Origin: a gamma proteobacterium SS-5
GTDB taxonomy: Bacteria; Pseudomonadota; Gammaproteobacteria; Chromatiales; Chromatiaceae
Direction: 5' to 3'
NCBI GenBank assembly: GCA_009497875.2
Contig: CP032508.2
Span: forward strand, 3,364,001-3,428,000
Length of the DNA stretch: 64,000 bases
Shown: positions 56,160-64,000 of the stretch, piece after piece
How positions within the stretch are numbered: position 1 is the first letter of the stretch
Layout: every line of letters starts with the position of its first letter
Program-made: the position numbers and the translations under genes
The notes under the pieces: model-generated
What the model was told of the DNA's origin: nothing
Seen by the model: the letters and a program-made list of their open reading frames with translations, nothing else
Database searches by the model: none

Positions 56160-57381
56160 TAAATCATGGTCATGAAGGTCTCTGTATTGCGGTAACCCCT
56201 GGCCCTTGCTCTGGCCGCTTGGAACAGGCTGTTTAAGCCCTCCATCCGAGCGTTGGTGTAGGTAGAGGTCCAGCGCCTGACCACGCGCTTGGCATGCCGC
56301 TCTAGGCTGTTCAGGGCCTTGCGCACCGGCTCCAGTAGTTTGTTTTCACCCACCAGCAAGCGGGTGTAGTTGATAAACCGGCTGATTCGCCATTGGGCCG
56401 CACGAGGGGTCTTCGCTTCGCGTATCCAGCGCAGTCGCTCTTTGACGCGCCACGCCGTGGCCGTGTCCAAGCCCTGCTCCAGGAGTTCGGCCAAGGCATA
56501 GAGCTGGTTGCTGGTCAGGTTGTCCGGCTCACCTTTCTTCAGCACGGCCCAACGCAGATGGCGGGGCATGGGCTTGATCCGACCCTCTTGCTTTCTGACC
56601 TCGTCCACCGCGTGGGTAAACATCTGCACGATATGAAACCAATCAACGGTGACCTCCGCGTTGGGCAGGTTATCGGCAATGCCGCTGAGAAAGGCCGGGG
56701 ACATATCGCAGACGACTTCAAGAATCTGCTCTGGCTGGCCTTGATGCGTTTTCAGGAATTCGGCGAAGTGCTTGAGGGTGTCCTTGCCTTTGCCCGGCGT
56801 GACGAAGAGCACCGGCTCATGGGATTTGGCCATGTCTATGAAGACGGTGACGTAGTGGTGGCCTCGCTTTGAGGCGGTCTCATCCAGACCAACAGCCTTC
56901 ACGCTCGACAGGTCGAACTGCGCAATGGCGCGCTTGACGTAGTGCTTCACCACGCGCCACAGCCGCTGATCGGTGATCGCCATAATCCGTGCTGCCGCCT
57001 CTACGGCATCTCCCGCACCAAGGTCATGGCGGCTTGCTCAAACAGCAGGGTGAAGCGACTGCCTTTGCGAGCCCAAGGCACCTGTATCCGCCTGACCCCG
57101 TGTTCAGGACAGCGCACGCGGGCCGTGGAGGCATGCACATAGCAGCGGTGCTGAAAGAAGTTCAGATGCCGCCAGCGGAATGCCTCGAAGTCATGTGCCT
57201 TACACAGCTGGCCGCATTCTGGGCAGGGGAACAGACTGCCACGCGGCGCTTCGACCCAGAGGTGCAATTCATGGGGCTGCTTGTCCTTGTCCAGTGCTTG
57301 GTCAACCAACTTCCATGGGGCTTGAAGGCCCAAACCGAGCATCAGGATTTCACTGCTGTCCACCATCATTCCTCCACGCAA
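56159..57381 (-). pseudogene. ISL3 transposase, frameshifted and interrupted
   Basis: The N-terminal part (to 57001) has the zinc-finger CPECGQLCKAHD and VRCPEHGVRRIQVPWARKG. The second part (from 56983) has the DDE core: AVGLDETASKRGHHYVT, VVCDMSPAFLSGI, VTVDWFHIVQ and ARMEGLNSLFQAARARARGY. A missing base near 56997 (LVREMP|VEAAARIM) puts them in different frames. The last codons (YLIASPAASILKST) lie beyond ISAzo13, at 54800-54850. Confidence 0.85.
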
Positions 57382-57440
57382 AAGCGCAGGCTACACCGGT
57401 GGGAGTTCAGGGACAATTCCACAGGTTTTGTCGAGGAGCC

Positions 57441-57448
57441 TTGTTTAT
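57441..57448. repeat. ISL3 target duplication (right copy)
   Basis: TTGTTTAT, identical to 54786-54793. Confidence 0.88.
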
Positions 57449-57704
57449 CTTTTACAAATTCTGTGAGTAAGCGCCTTGCTTTGGACAATACAGTTTTATT
57501 TGTTTCTGGCTTACCTGCTGCGATATTCTCTCTGCTTAGCTGTTTATAGAGATTGTATTCAAGGGTTTGTGTCGATCCACAATATAGCCAAAGGCGGACC
57601 TCATTTGAAGCGGCCATATCGATGGCAAGGGCACTTGTTTCTGCATGTGGCTTTCGCTGAGAACATATATCGATGGCGACATTAACGTCAATGAGCAGAT
57701 TCAT
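57441..57704 (-). pseudogene. PIN-domain toxin, N-terminal part
   Basis: From ATG 57704, preceded by AAAGGA, the frame gives MNLLIDVNVAIDICSQRKPH, with the first PIN aspartate, and WLYCGSTQTLEYNLYKQLS, ending at FVKDKQ where ISL3 enters. PIN toxins are Mg-dependent RNases of VapBC-type pairs. Joining this piece to 54785 restores the domain except for one TAG at the junction where Trp is expected. The antitoxin gene ends 16 bp upstream. Confidence 0.82.
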
Positions 57705-57720
57705 AGTCAACGCAATCCTT

Positions 57721-57797
57721 TTATTTCCTCGCGTAAGCGAAGGCCTCAATTCGATCTAATTGTTTTTCAGTCAATTCTGGCAGTTCATCATCTGGTA
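57721..57797 (-). pseudogene. Antitoxin, C-terminal part
   Basis: Reads PDDELPELTEKQLDRIEAFA then YARK and TAA. It joins exactly, across the TA target of IS630 copy B, to the N-terminal part at 58886-59087. The end of the gene is 16 bp before the PIN toxin ATG. Confidence 0.8.
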
Positions 57798-58885
57798 TTA
57801 ATCGTTGCAAAAGTATTGGCAGTTTATCCCAAGGCTTCCAATATATACCGGGTGCTGTCCATTCTGAAGAAACTGCGAATGAGCGAGCCCTGCTTCTGGA
57901 TAGAGCGCAGTATGGACGTCAGGTGCCGCTTCATATCGCGCAGGTTGAATATTGAAAGTTGGCTCAAGCGTCGCTTGGCATGGTTCCACACCTGCTCATC
58001 GGGATTGAGCTCCGGGGAATATGCGGGCAGGAAAGCCAGCAGTATCTTGCCCTCCTGTTCAGCGATGAATCGCTGCGTTTCCTTGCTGTGGTGATAGCGG
58101 GCATTGTCGGTAATGACCAAGATCGGCTGGCCGGCATCACGGTGCAGCTTTTTCAGGAAGGCGATAAATTTCGTCGAGTTCATTTTGTCTTCGATAAAGC
58201 TGAAACGCATGTCGCCGCGAGGCGAGACCGCGCTGATCACCTTCAGACCAAAGCGGCCACCGCTGTTCTTCACCACGGGCGTTTGGCCGATCTTGCCCCA
58301 GGTCAGGCCGCGATGGGCATCACTGCGCACTGCAGCCTCATCCACGAAGAAGATGGCCGCGCCAAGGCGCTGCGCCTGTGCCACGGCCTCGGGAAAGGTT
58401 TCCTTGAGGTAGCGGTCGATCTTGCGCGGGTCTTGCTGGTAGGACTTGTAGATGGGGCGCTGCGGGCTGAGGCCCAAATGCCTCAGCAGACGACTGACGG
58501 CGCTCTTGCTCAGTTTGACCTTGCGTTCCTTTTCGATCAGCGTCCGTAAGGCATTGAGTGTCCACAGGCAGAAATCGAACTGGTACTGCTGCGGGTTTCC
58601 CAGGGTTACCGCGTAATAGACCCAGCGCATGTCTTCCGTTGACAGTTTGCGCGGACGGCCACTGCGCGCTCCCTCACGTAACGCATCCCAGCCACCACTG
58701 CGATACAGAGACAGCCAGTTAAACACGGAGCGTTCCGGCACATTGTAAATTTGCTGCACTAAATGCACAGGCTCTTGCCTCAACACGATGGCCTCGACCA
58801 CCTCCCTACGGCGCTGTTCACGTATTTCGATCTGTGTGCTCATGCAGCCAATTATATACTGCCATTACTTATGCAACAATTAATA
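57796..58885 (-). mobile_element. IS630-family insertion sequence, copy B
   Basis: Terminal repeats are the same as in copy A and the ends fall in a duplicated TA (57796-57797, 58884-58885). Excision with one TA restores an uninterrupted antitoxin reading frame, so this is a clean insertion. It is inverted relative to copy A. Confidence 0.92.
57824..58843 (-). CDS. IS630-family transposase (copy B)
   Basis: 339 residues, the same as the copy A protein except Gln31. The DDE motifs (FVDEAAV, VITDNARYHHS, NPDEQVWNHAK) are intact. Likely active. Confidence 0.92.
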   Translation of the reverse strand: MSTQIEIREQRRREVVEAIVLRQEPVHLVQQIYNVPERSVFNWLSLYRSGGWDALREGARSGRPRKLSTEDMRWVYYAVTLGNPQQYQFDFCLWTLNALRTLIEKERKVKLSKSAVSRLLRHLGLSPQRPIYKSYQQDPRKIDRYLKETFPEAVAQAQRLGAAIFFVDEAAVRSDAHRGLTWGKIGQTPVVKNSGGRFGLKVISAVSPRGDMRFSFIEDKMNSTKFIAFLKKLHRDAGQPILVITDNARYHHSKETQRFIAEQEGKILLAFLPAYSPELNPDEQVWNHAKRRLSQLSIFNLRDMKRHLTSILRSIQKQGSLIRSFFRMDSTRYILEALG

Positions 58886-59087
58886 GTAGCGGTGCATTTT
58901 TAATTGCCTCCATGCGTTGAAGTAGGGCCCTGGCTCGCTCTATTTCTTCTGGTGGCAAATTGTATGGTGTTTTTTCTTCTATGGCGTCGTCAGGCAATGT
59001 CACCATAACTGTGAATTTTTTGTTCTTGAGATGCAAGGGTTGTTTGAATTTTAACTTGCCATTTTCATAGATGGCTTCAACTTGCAT
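58886..59087 (-). pseudogene. Antitoxin, N-terminal part, split by IS630
   Basis: From ATG 59087 the frame gives [20 protein letters not shown], the opening of AbrB-like/DUF104-type antitoxin-like small proteins, then PPEEIERARALLQRMEAIKN. It runs a few codons into the IS630 end and stops. Its start overlaps the wbpD-like stop by 11 bp, so it was translated from the sugar operon. Rejoined with 57721-57797 it would be about 92 residues. Confidence 0.75.
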
Positions 59088-59670
59088 GGCGTGCTCCCAT
59101 TTTCTTTAGGTCTTTATCTTGTAGTTGGTAAATCTCCCCTGTGTGATAACAGGTGTAAGTGCATTTTCCTTGCATGGGTAGGTCAATCCGTTCACCGTAC
59201 TCACTCATCCAGCCAATCTGGCGAGCTGGTACGCCGACCATGAGGGCATAGGGCTTGACGTCGCGGTTTATGACGGCACCGGCACCAATGAAGGCGTATT
59301 CACCGATGGTAACTCCACAGACTATGGTGCAATTGGCACCCAGTGTGGCGCCTCGTTTGACAAGGGTATCGCGATATTCCTCTTTACGGGGTACAGCCGA
59401 GCGGGGATTGTAAACATTGGTGAAGACCATGCTCGGGCCGCAGAATACGTCATCTTCTAAGGTGACGTTGTCATAGACGGATACGTTGTTTTGAATCTTG
59501 ACGTTGTTGCCTATTACCACCCGGTTAGCGACAAAGACGTTCTGCCCGAGGGTGCAGCCTGTGCCGATCTTGGCGCCACCACAGACGTGGACCCAGTGCC
59601 ATATTCGGCTTTCCGCACCGATACTTGCGCCCTCATCGATGATGGCTGTGGGGTGAATTTGTGCGTTCAT
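59077..59670 (-). CDS. wbpD: WbpD/WlbB-like N-acetyltransferase (left-handed beta-helix)
   Basis: The 197-residue protein is built from hexapeptide repeats ([39 protein letters not shown]). It carries [20 protein letters not shown] and [20 protein letters not shown], segments diagnostic of the WbpD/WlbB group. These enzymes acetylate the 3-amino group of UDP-GlcNAc3NA using acetyl-CoA. The gene lies 9 bp behind the WbpB-like oxidoreductase and overlaps the antitoxin. A matching WbpE-type aminotransferase downstream is wrecked, so an enzyme such as the 30685 product would be needed. Confidence 0.88.
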   Translation of the reverse strand: MNAQIHPTAIIDEGASIGAESRIWHWVHVCGGAKIGTGCTLGQNVFVANRVVIGNNVKIQNNVSVYDNVTLEDDVFCGPSMVFTNVYNPRSAVPRKEEYRDTLVKRGATLGANCTIVCGVTIGEYAFIGAGAVINRDVKPYALMVGVPARQIGWMSEYGERIDLPMQGKCTYTCYHTGEIYQLQDKDLKKMGARHAS

Positions 59671-59679
59671 TGGGTTTCG

Positions 59680-60729
59680 TCAGTATTCCAATGGCAGTGC
59701 TACTTTCTTGCCATCCCGGGCTGAGAGATAGAGGGCAATGAGGAGTTCCAGGCTTTTGAGGCCTTCTCGCCCGTCGGTTTCTGCTTCGGCTTTGCCTTGG
59801 AGGGTTTGGATGACGTTTTCATAGTAGAGCGGATGGCCAAATCCGTACACGCTGGTGGTGGTGTAGCTGGCTTGGTGTATGTGTTCGTCTTCTGGCTTGG
59901 GGTCGGCGAATTCCCAGTGTTGGATTTCATTGACAGCAACACCGCCAATGCGCACTGTGCCTTTTTCGCCGATTATGCTGATGCTGCCCTCCAGGTTTTT
60001 TGGATAGGTGAGCATGGTGACGTTGAGTGTGCCGAGTGCGCCATTGCGCCAGCGCAGTGCGGCTACGCCACTGTCTTCTACCTGAATATTGCGCGCCAGG
60101 GTTCCGGTGTAGGCCATGACGCTTTCGACGGGGCCGATCAGCCAGTCGAGCAGGTCAACATAGTGGCTGGCTTGGTTCATGAAGGTGCCACCATCGAATT
60201 CCCAGGTACCGCGCCATTTGGCGCTGTCGTAGTAGGCCTGAGGACGGGTCCAGAAAACATTGATGGCTACACTGTATATGCGCCCAAAGCGGTTTTGCTC
60301 CATTGCCTGCTTGAGCAACTGCAAGGTGGCATTGCGCCGGTTTTGCTTGACCACGAAGAGCTGAACCCCGGCCTTATCGCAGGCTTCGACCATGGCCAGC
60401 CCATCCTTCCAGCGTGTGGCCATGGGTTTTTCAGTCACCACATGCCGGCCTGATTCTGCGATGGCGATGGTTTGAGCAGCATGAAGGCCGCTGGGAGTGG
60501 CTAGGGTTACACAATCCACTTCGGCTTCCTGTAGTAGTTTTTCAAGCTCGAGATAGACAGGCACTCCCGTTTTGTTTTGTGCTTCTTGCAGGGCCTTGGG
60601 GTTGTTGTCGCAAAGGGCGACTAGCTCACAACTGCCCTTGTGCGCTTCAAAGGCGGCGAGGTGGTTTTGGCCGATGCGACCACAGCCGACAAGGGCGAAG
60701 CGGATTGGACGCTGGGTGATGGGGGTCAT
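59680..60729 (-). CDS. wbpB: WbpB/WlbA-like UDP-sugar oxidoreductase (Gfo/Idh/MocA)
   Basis: The NAD-binding start IRFALVGCGRIGQNHLAAF, the EKP motif (VVTEKPMATRWKD) and the KWRGTWEFDGGTFMNQASHYVD segment make this a WbpB/WlbA-type enzyme, which oxidises C3 of UDP-GlcNAcA. It is a paralogue of the 31806 gene but clearly diverged. An open extension to 60816 overlaps hepT and begins with TTG; the ATG at 60729 begins just before the fold and is preferred, though its ribosome site is weak. Confidence 0.85.
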   Translation of the reverse strand: MTPITQRPIRFALVGCGRIGQNHLAAFEAHKGSCELVALCDNNPKALQEAQNKTGVPVYLELEKLLQEAEVDCVTLATPSGLHAAQTIAIAESGRHVVTEKPMATRWKDGLAMVEACDKAGVQLFVVKQNRRNATLQLLKQAMEQNRFGRIYSVAINVFWTRPQAYYDSAKWRGTWEFDGGTFMNQASHYVDLLDWLIGPVESVMAYTGTLARNIQVEDSGVAALRWRNGALGTLNVTMLTYPKNLEGSISIIGEKGTVRIGGVAVNEIQHWEFADPKPEDEHIHQASYTTTSVYGFGHPLYYENVIQTLQGKAEAETDGREGLKSLELLIALYLSARDGKKVALPLEY

Positions 60730-60799
60730 GGGGCTTGTCACAAAGCTCGTCTCGCCGAAATGCGCGGCATCTTGATTGAATTTTGATTTTTGGGGTCGT

Positions 60800-61222
60800 T
60801 CATGACCGCGCTTCAAGCGCGGTCATGACTGCACGGGCGAAATTGCTGAAGTCTTGCAGATTGTGTTGCACAATGCTGTGGACGATACGCCAGTCGATGG
60901 CATCGTAGTTATGCATGGCGATGTTTCTGAAGCCGACTGCTTTTTTTAGTCTTGCCGCAAGTTCGGCATCGATGATACCGACCTGCGCCAACAGACCAAA
61001 GGTTTGTCCCATGGTCGCAGGTGCCGGGAGTTCGGCTGTGGCAATGCAGTGCGCGGCAATATCAACGCAAAGCTGGACGGCACGACTCAAATTCAATGCA
61101 ACTATATCTTGCAGGTCAAAGTCGGTTTCCAGCACGGTGAGGTCAGCTGGGCACCGAGTGTGAACGCGGTGCAGACAGCGGCGCAGGGACTCAAGCTTTT
61201 GTTCGACTACTTGCCGATCCAT
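60800..61222 (-). CDS. hepT: HepT-like toxin (HEPN RNase) of a MntA/HepT pair
   Basis: A 140-residue all-helical HEPN protein with the RX4HXY motif (RNIAMHNY) near residue 105, the RNase active-site signature of HepT toxins. It overlaps the nucleotidyltransferase gene by 16 bp, the usual MntA-HepT arrangement, in which MntA neutralises HepT by AMPylation or binding. Start ATG 61222. Confidence 0.85.
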   Translation of the reverse strand: MDRQVVEQKLESLRRCLHRVHTRCPADLTVLETDFDLQDIVALNLSRAVQLCVDIAAHCIATAELPAPATMGQTFGLLAQVGIIDAELAARLKKAVGFRNIAMHNYDAIDWRIVHSIVQHNLQDFSNFARAVMTALEARS

Positions 61223-61644
61223 GCCTCTCGCCTTTCTTTGAGGATGCGGTTGAGGAGGGGCATGAAGTCGGCCATTTCGACTAAATGGCGACTGATCAAT
61301 TCGCCATGAGCGGCGGCGCTGCCGAGCACGCGCCTACCATGCATGACAATCTGACTGAGCAGTGGCTGGCCGATGCTGTTCAGGTCAATCAAATCGATAG
61401 GGCGTCCGGTGTGGTCAGCCAGAGCGGTGATCAGCGCCATTTTCTGCTCGGCGCTCAGGTGGTGGCGAGCAGCCACGGCGATGTCGAGGTCGCTGCTCGC
61501 AGTCGCTGTGCCTTGTGCAACCGAGCCAAACAGCATAGCCAGGGTGATTTCAGGGAATTTTTCCAGCACCTTGCGCAAACTGGCGTCGGATGCCTGGGGT
61601 TCCTCGTTTGGCTGTGGTGTTGTCGGGGTTTGAAGTTTGGTCAT
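61207..61644 (-). CDS. mntA: MntA-like nucleotidyltransferase antitoxin
   Basis: The 145-residue protein carries GSVAQGTATASSDLDIAVA, the GS-X10-DXD motif of minimal nucleotidyltransferases, at about residue 40, followed by RPIDLIDLNSIGQPLLSQI. It is translationally coupled to the HepT gene. A ~28-residue Pro/Gln-rich N-terminal extension precedes the fold. Confidence 0.87.
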   Translation of the reverse strand: MTKLQTPTTPQPNEEPQASDASLRKVLEKFPEITLAMLFGSVAQGTATASSDLDIAVAARHHLSAEQKMALITALADHTGRPIDLIDLNSIGQPLLSQIVMHGRRVLGSAAAHGELISRHLVEMADFMPLLNRILKERREAWIGK

Positions 61645-61712
61645 TGTTGATCTATCTGTTTTCTCCCTCAGTGTCCCACGACCATCGAAGCCAGGTGTCA
61701 GGTGACGTGCCG

Positions 61713-62630
61713 TCAGTTAAACATCTCATCCGGGCTTTCGGCGCTGAGGATGGCTTCTGCCCAGTGTTCCAGACTATCCAGGTCGGCCTGCCTGATGCGC
61801 GCCTCATGCTGCTGGGCAACTTGGTGGCCAAATTTTCGGCTTATCTGGCGCAGCAGCAATTCGGCTTCGCCGTGCTGCATACCTTGCTGCATACCTTGCT
61901 GCATGCCTTGTTGAATACCTTTTTGGAAGCCTTCTTCTCTCATTCGAACGGATAATGCGGTCATGGCAAGGTTCTCCTCTGCATATTCTTGCTGGTAGCG
62001 CTTGAGTTCATTGTCGTCCAGTGCCGTGTAGATGTCGATGAAGTCGGCATATTTACTTCGCCGTTCGGGGTCGGGTTCCAGTTCCATCAAGCCGCGGGTG
62101 GCGGCGGCGTAGATGGCCAGCTTGTCTTCTGGGGCGTAGTCCATGCAGGGCAGCGTGAGCCGGGCGACGATGTTGGGGCTGTCGAGATACTGGTTTGCCG
62201 GGGTGGCGAACAGGGCGGTGCTGAGGTAGCTGAAGTGGAGATAATCCCGGTTTTCGCTGCCCAGTCGCAGTTGTTTGGGGTAGCTGCCAGGATGCAGGAA
62301 GATGACCACCGGCACCAGGCGTTCGGTATCGAAAAGTTCGGCCAGGTCCAAGCAGTAATGGGCCAGGCGGTGGATGGAGAAGCGCTTGGGGTCGGTTTCT
62401 TCTTCCAACACGAACAGGATGGCGCTGCGGCGGCCATCGCTCCATTCCACCAGCAGTGGCACATCCAGTTCCCGAAAACGCTGGCCGAGGCGTTCTTTGA
62501 TCTGCTCTTCTCGCACCGGAATTATCCGCGCACCCGCATCTATGGCCTTCGCCTCAGAAGCCGCGAAGAAGGCCAGCGATTCTCGTGGATAGTCGAGAAT
62601 GAGGTTTTTGTAGTTCTGGTCGTGGTCCAT
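61713..62630 (-). CDS. Rpn/YhgA-like protein with QGMQ repeat and DUF4351-type C-terminus
   Basis: The 305-residue protein has a PD-(D/E)XK-like N-terminal domain (LLVEWSDGRRSAILFVLEEE with RLAHYCLDLAELF) as in Rpn recombination-promoting nucleases (also called transposase_31/YhgA-like). A tract of QGMQ repeats at about 238-256 is coded by a 12-bp repeat at 61877-61925. A helical C-terminus (LLLRQISRKFG...LDSLEHWAEAIL) resembles DUF4351. A CAGGAGAG lies just before the ATG. QGMQ tracts can vary in length by slippage. Confidence 0.8.
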   Translation of the reverse strand: MDHDQNYKNLILDYPRESLAFFAASEAKAIDAGARIIPVREEQIKERLGQRFRELDVPLLVEWSDGRRSAILFVLEEETDPKRFSIHRLAHYCLDLAELFDTERLVPVVIFLHPGSYPKQLRLGSENRDYLHFSYLSTALFATPANQYLDSPNIVARLTLPCMDYAPEDKLAIYAAATRGLMELEPDPERRSKYADFIDIYTALDDNELKRYQQEYAEENLAMTALSVRMREEGFQKGIQQGMQQGMQQGMQHGEAELLLRQISRKFGHQVAQQHEARIRQADLDSLEHWAEAILSAESPDEMFN

Positions 62631-62671
62631 GGCGTTTCTCTCCTGCGGGGGGATTCACCCACAAACCTCAG

Positions 62672-63181
62672 TCAGTGGATGTTGCCAAACAGACTTTCCA
62701 GACTGGAGGCTTCCAACACCTGATCTAGCCAACCTTCTATCTGCTCCGCTGAGGCTCTGCTGATTTGTTCTGCCACACCAGCAGGGATCTCCCCAAAACG
62801 CTTGCGCAGCAGACGCTGCAGGGCTAAAGCTTCGCCTTGCTGCATACCTTGCTGCAATCCCTGCTGCATGCCCTGCCGCATACCTTCGGCCCTGTAATCT
62901 TTTGCCCATTGCTCTACTCGGTCTGCCAGTGCCACGTTGAGTTCCTCCAAGTCGTTAACTTCTGGTAAAACAATACGGTACTCAGCCCGCCGCATCAAGC
63001 TGCCGCGAATCCAATGGGCAAAGATTTTGCGCAGGTCCGGGCGGTCGGCCAGCCAGTGCTTCAGGGTTTCAATGATCTCGCGCAGGTTGTCCGGGTTGGA
63101 TTGCTGCTCCAGCCGAAAGGCGGCGATCACGCGAGTCTTGTCAGTGAGTTCATGCCGGTTCGTGGGTAACACGGCAGTCAC
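62672..63181 (-). CDS. Rpn/YhgA-like protein, C-terminal part (probably truncated)
   Basis: The 169 residues correspond to the C-terminal half of an Rpn-family protein: helical LREIIETLKHWLADRPDLRK, the QGMQQGLQQGMQQG tract, then LLRKRFGEIPAGVAEQISRA with a DUF4351-like end. The N-terminal nuclease domain is missing, and the only start is a GTG at 63181 right behind the HepT-like gene. Probably a decayed copy; a translated C-terminal fragment is possible because Rpn genes are known to make internal short forms. Confidence 0.65.
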   Translation of the reverse strand: MTAVLPTNRHELTDKTRVIAAFRLEQQSNPDNLREIIETLKHWLADRPDLRKIFAHWIRGSLMRRAEYRIVLPEVNDLEELNVALADRVEQWAKDYRAEGMRQGMQQGLQQGMQQGEALALQRLLRKRFGEIPAGVAEQISRASAEQIEGWLDQVLEASSLESLFGNIH

Positions 63182-63189
63182 GCTGCTTC

Positions 63190-63681
63190 TTACCTTTGTG
63201 GTAGACCAAGTCTAACGGCTTCGGCTTGTACGTTTTCAATGACTTCAAACAACATGTCGCACGCTTGCTGTGCGGCCAACAGGCTGTCTAGAAAAGTCTG
63301 GGCATCGTGCATGTATTCGTGCACCAAGGCATTGCGCAGCCTGCGCGCAGCAATGAAGGCGTCGGCACTTGGCAGAAGCTCCAGCCTTTCGGCAACGGCA
63401 AGTGTATCAAGCAGCGTTTTGCTGGTTTCACCCACCAGTGCTGCCATGCGTGGCAGCAGTTTTTCGCCTATGTGGTCTTGCAGTCTGCCAAAGCGGCTAA
63501 CAAAGGCTTCGACCTTTTCAGCCATCTCAGGCTGGTCACTTAGGCGCTGCACCCAGAGCAAATCGATGGGCAGCGCAAACAAGGTGGTTTGGCTGTAGCG
63601 CAGGTGCTTAGCCTCCTTGTTTGCCAAGTCGAGCGCCAACAGCGCAGGTTGTAGGTGTTCGGGCAGGTATTTAAGGCTCAT
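63190..63681 (-). CDS. HepT-like/HEPN protein of a second MNT pair
   Basis: A 163-residue helical protein with RNALVHEY (RX4HXY) at about residue 117, the HEPN RNase motif. It overlaps the small nucleotidyltransferase gene by 4 bp (ATGA), toxin and antitoxin order as in other MNT/HEPN pairs. It is much diverged from the HepT at 60800. Confidence 0.82.
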   Translation of the reverse strand: MSLKYLPEHLQPALLALDLANKEAKHLRYSQTTLFALPIDLLWVQRLSDQPEMAEKVEAFVSRFGRLQDHIGEKLLPRMAALVGETSKTLLDTLAVAERLELLPSADAFIAARRLRNALVHEYMHDAQTFLDSLLAAQQACDMLFEVIENVQAEAVRLGLPQR

Positions 63682-63977
63682 AGCTGGATGCCGGTTTGTT
63701 GTGCGACTTCCAGCACGGGGGCTGAGGGGGTTGCGCTGTCTTTTAGCAGGATGTCGATTTTGCGGTCTCCCAGCTGGCGGATGAGGGCAACGTAAATGGA
63801 TCCGACGGTGGCGGCACGGTTGCTGACCAGTTGGTCGGTTTCAAACAGCAGATCAATATCGCCTCCCTTCTTCGCGTCGTCCACGCGCGAACCAAAGAGG
63901 ATGACGCGAGCGCCATCACCCAGCACTGCACGGGCGGTTTGCTTTATGCATGTGATTTGGTGTTGGGTCAGGCGCAT
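63678..63977 (-). CDS. Minimal nucleotidyltransferase (MNT antitoxin) of the second pair
   Basis: A 99-residue protein with VILFGSRVDDAKKGGDIDLL, the GS-X9-DXD motif of MNT proteins, and RKIDILLKD as the third acidic strand. Length is typical for MNT. ATG at 63977, 23 bp from the window edge; anything upstream cannot be seen. Confidence 0.85.
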   Translation of the reverse strand: MRLTQHQITCIKQTARAVLGDGARVILFGSRVDDAKKGGDIDLLFETDQLVSNRAATVGSIYVALIRQLGDRKIDILLKDSATPSAPVLEVAQQTGIQL

Positions 63978-64000
63978 TTTTCAAGTTGCAAGTTGCAAGG

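Larger units (their letters stand above)
54794..57440 (-). mobile_element. ISL3-family insertion sequence with an ISAzo13 element nested in it
   Basis: Both ends read inward GGCTCCTCGAC, followed by a partly matching TGTGGA. The element is flanked by the 8-bp repeat TTGTTTAT and splits a PIN toxin gene between a Gln codon and the next. Its own transposase carries a frameshift and is split near its end by ISAzo13, so the present copy is dead. Confidence 0.88.

Noticed and set aside
57366-57440. C-terminal tail of the PIN toxin (GSSTKPVELS...)
   Set aside because: These codons are read from the end of ISL3; the true continuation is at 54785.
37821-58885. Composite transposon bounded by the two inverted IS630 copies
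   Set aside because: Copy B has its own TA duplication and splits a gene cleanly; copy A is on a different junction. There is no sign that the 21-kb segment moved as one unit or was inverted between them.
1-64000. tRNA, rRNA, prophage or integrase genes
   Set aside because: No cloverleaf, rRNA-like sequence, phage structural gene or tyrosine integrase was found.

Overview
The window looks like a glycan/mobile-element accessory region of a gammaproteobacterium. A purple-sulfur or other sulfur-oxidising lineage is my guess, from the multi-copy AAA/PD-(D/E)XK genes, the IS mix and the MNT/HepT and Rpn genes; nothing here fixes the taxon. No rRNA, tRNA, CRISPR array or core housekeeping gene was seen. 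Base composition is mosaic, with GC-rich blocks (about 20-32.8 kb and 41.5-49 kb) alternating with AT-richer ones (about 5.3-8.2, 33-36.4 and 49-52.1 kb).

Layout. (1) 1-8299, minus strand: the first 2,766 codons of one giant protein built almost wholly from an eight-residue repeat (consensus [ILV]-x-A-L-[ST]-[ST]-[DE]-Q), itself phased into a 17-octad (136-residue, 408-bp) higher-order repeat; the C-terminus lies outside the window. (2) 8300-8964: non-coding, with a dyad, a terminator-like hairpin and a 185-bp MITE-like element. (3) 8965-13871: three tandem, mosaic copies of an AAA-type ATPase/PD-(D/E)XK protein. (4) 13868-52195: a large glycan island, mostly on the minus strand. It holds glycosyltransferases, glf, an SDR epimerase, a UDP-sugar dehydrogenase, two radical SAM enzymes, FkbM and other methyltransferases, sugar aminotransferases, Gfo/Idh/MocA oxidoreductases and a nonulosonic (sialic/legionaminic-like) acid block (cytidylyltransferase, NeuD-DegT fusion, PseG-like, NeuB-like). 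It is interrupted at 36.4-40.8 kb by IS4, IS630 and a methylase-carrying IS66 element. (5) 51.9-59.1 kb: an insertion-sequence graveyard in which an antitoxin, a PIN toxin and a sugar aminotransferase can be reconstructed around IS630, a nested ISL3/ISAzo13 pair and a chimeric IS66. (6) 59.1-60.7 kb: WbpD- and WbpB-like genes. (7) 60.8-64 kb: two MntA/HepT-type pairs and two Rpn-family genes.

How the genes fit together. The dehydrogenase (18673), WbpB-like oxidoreductases (31806, 59680), DegT aminotransferase (30685) and WbpD-like acetyltransferase (59077) together could make a UDP-diacetamido-uronic acid. Glf would supply UDP-galactofuranose, and the 44-50.9 kb block an activated nonulosonic acid. 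No flippase, polymerase or ligase is seen. The island could decorate a surface glycan or a protein; the neighbouring giant Ser/Thr-rich repeat protein is an attractive but unproven acceptor. A small Rossmann-like domain recurs fused to otherwise unrelated enzymes across the island.
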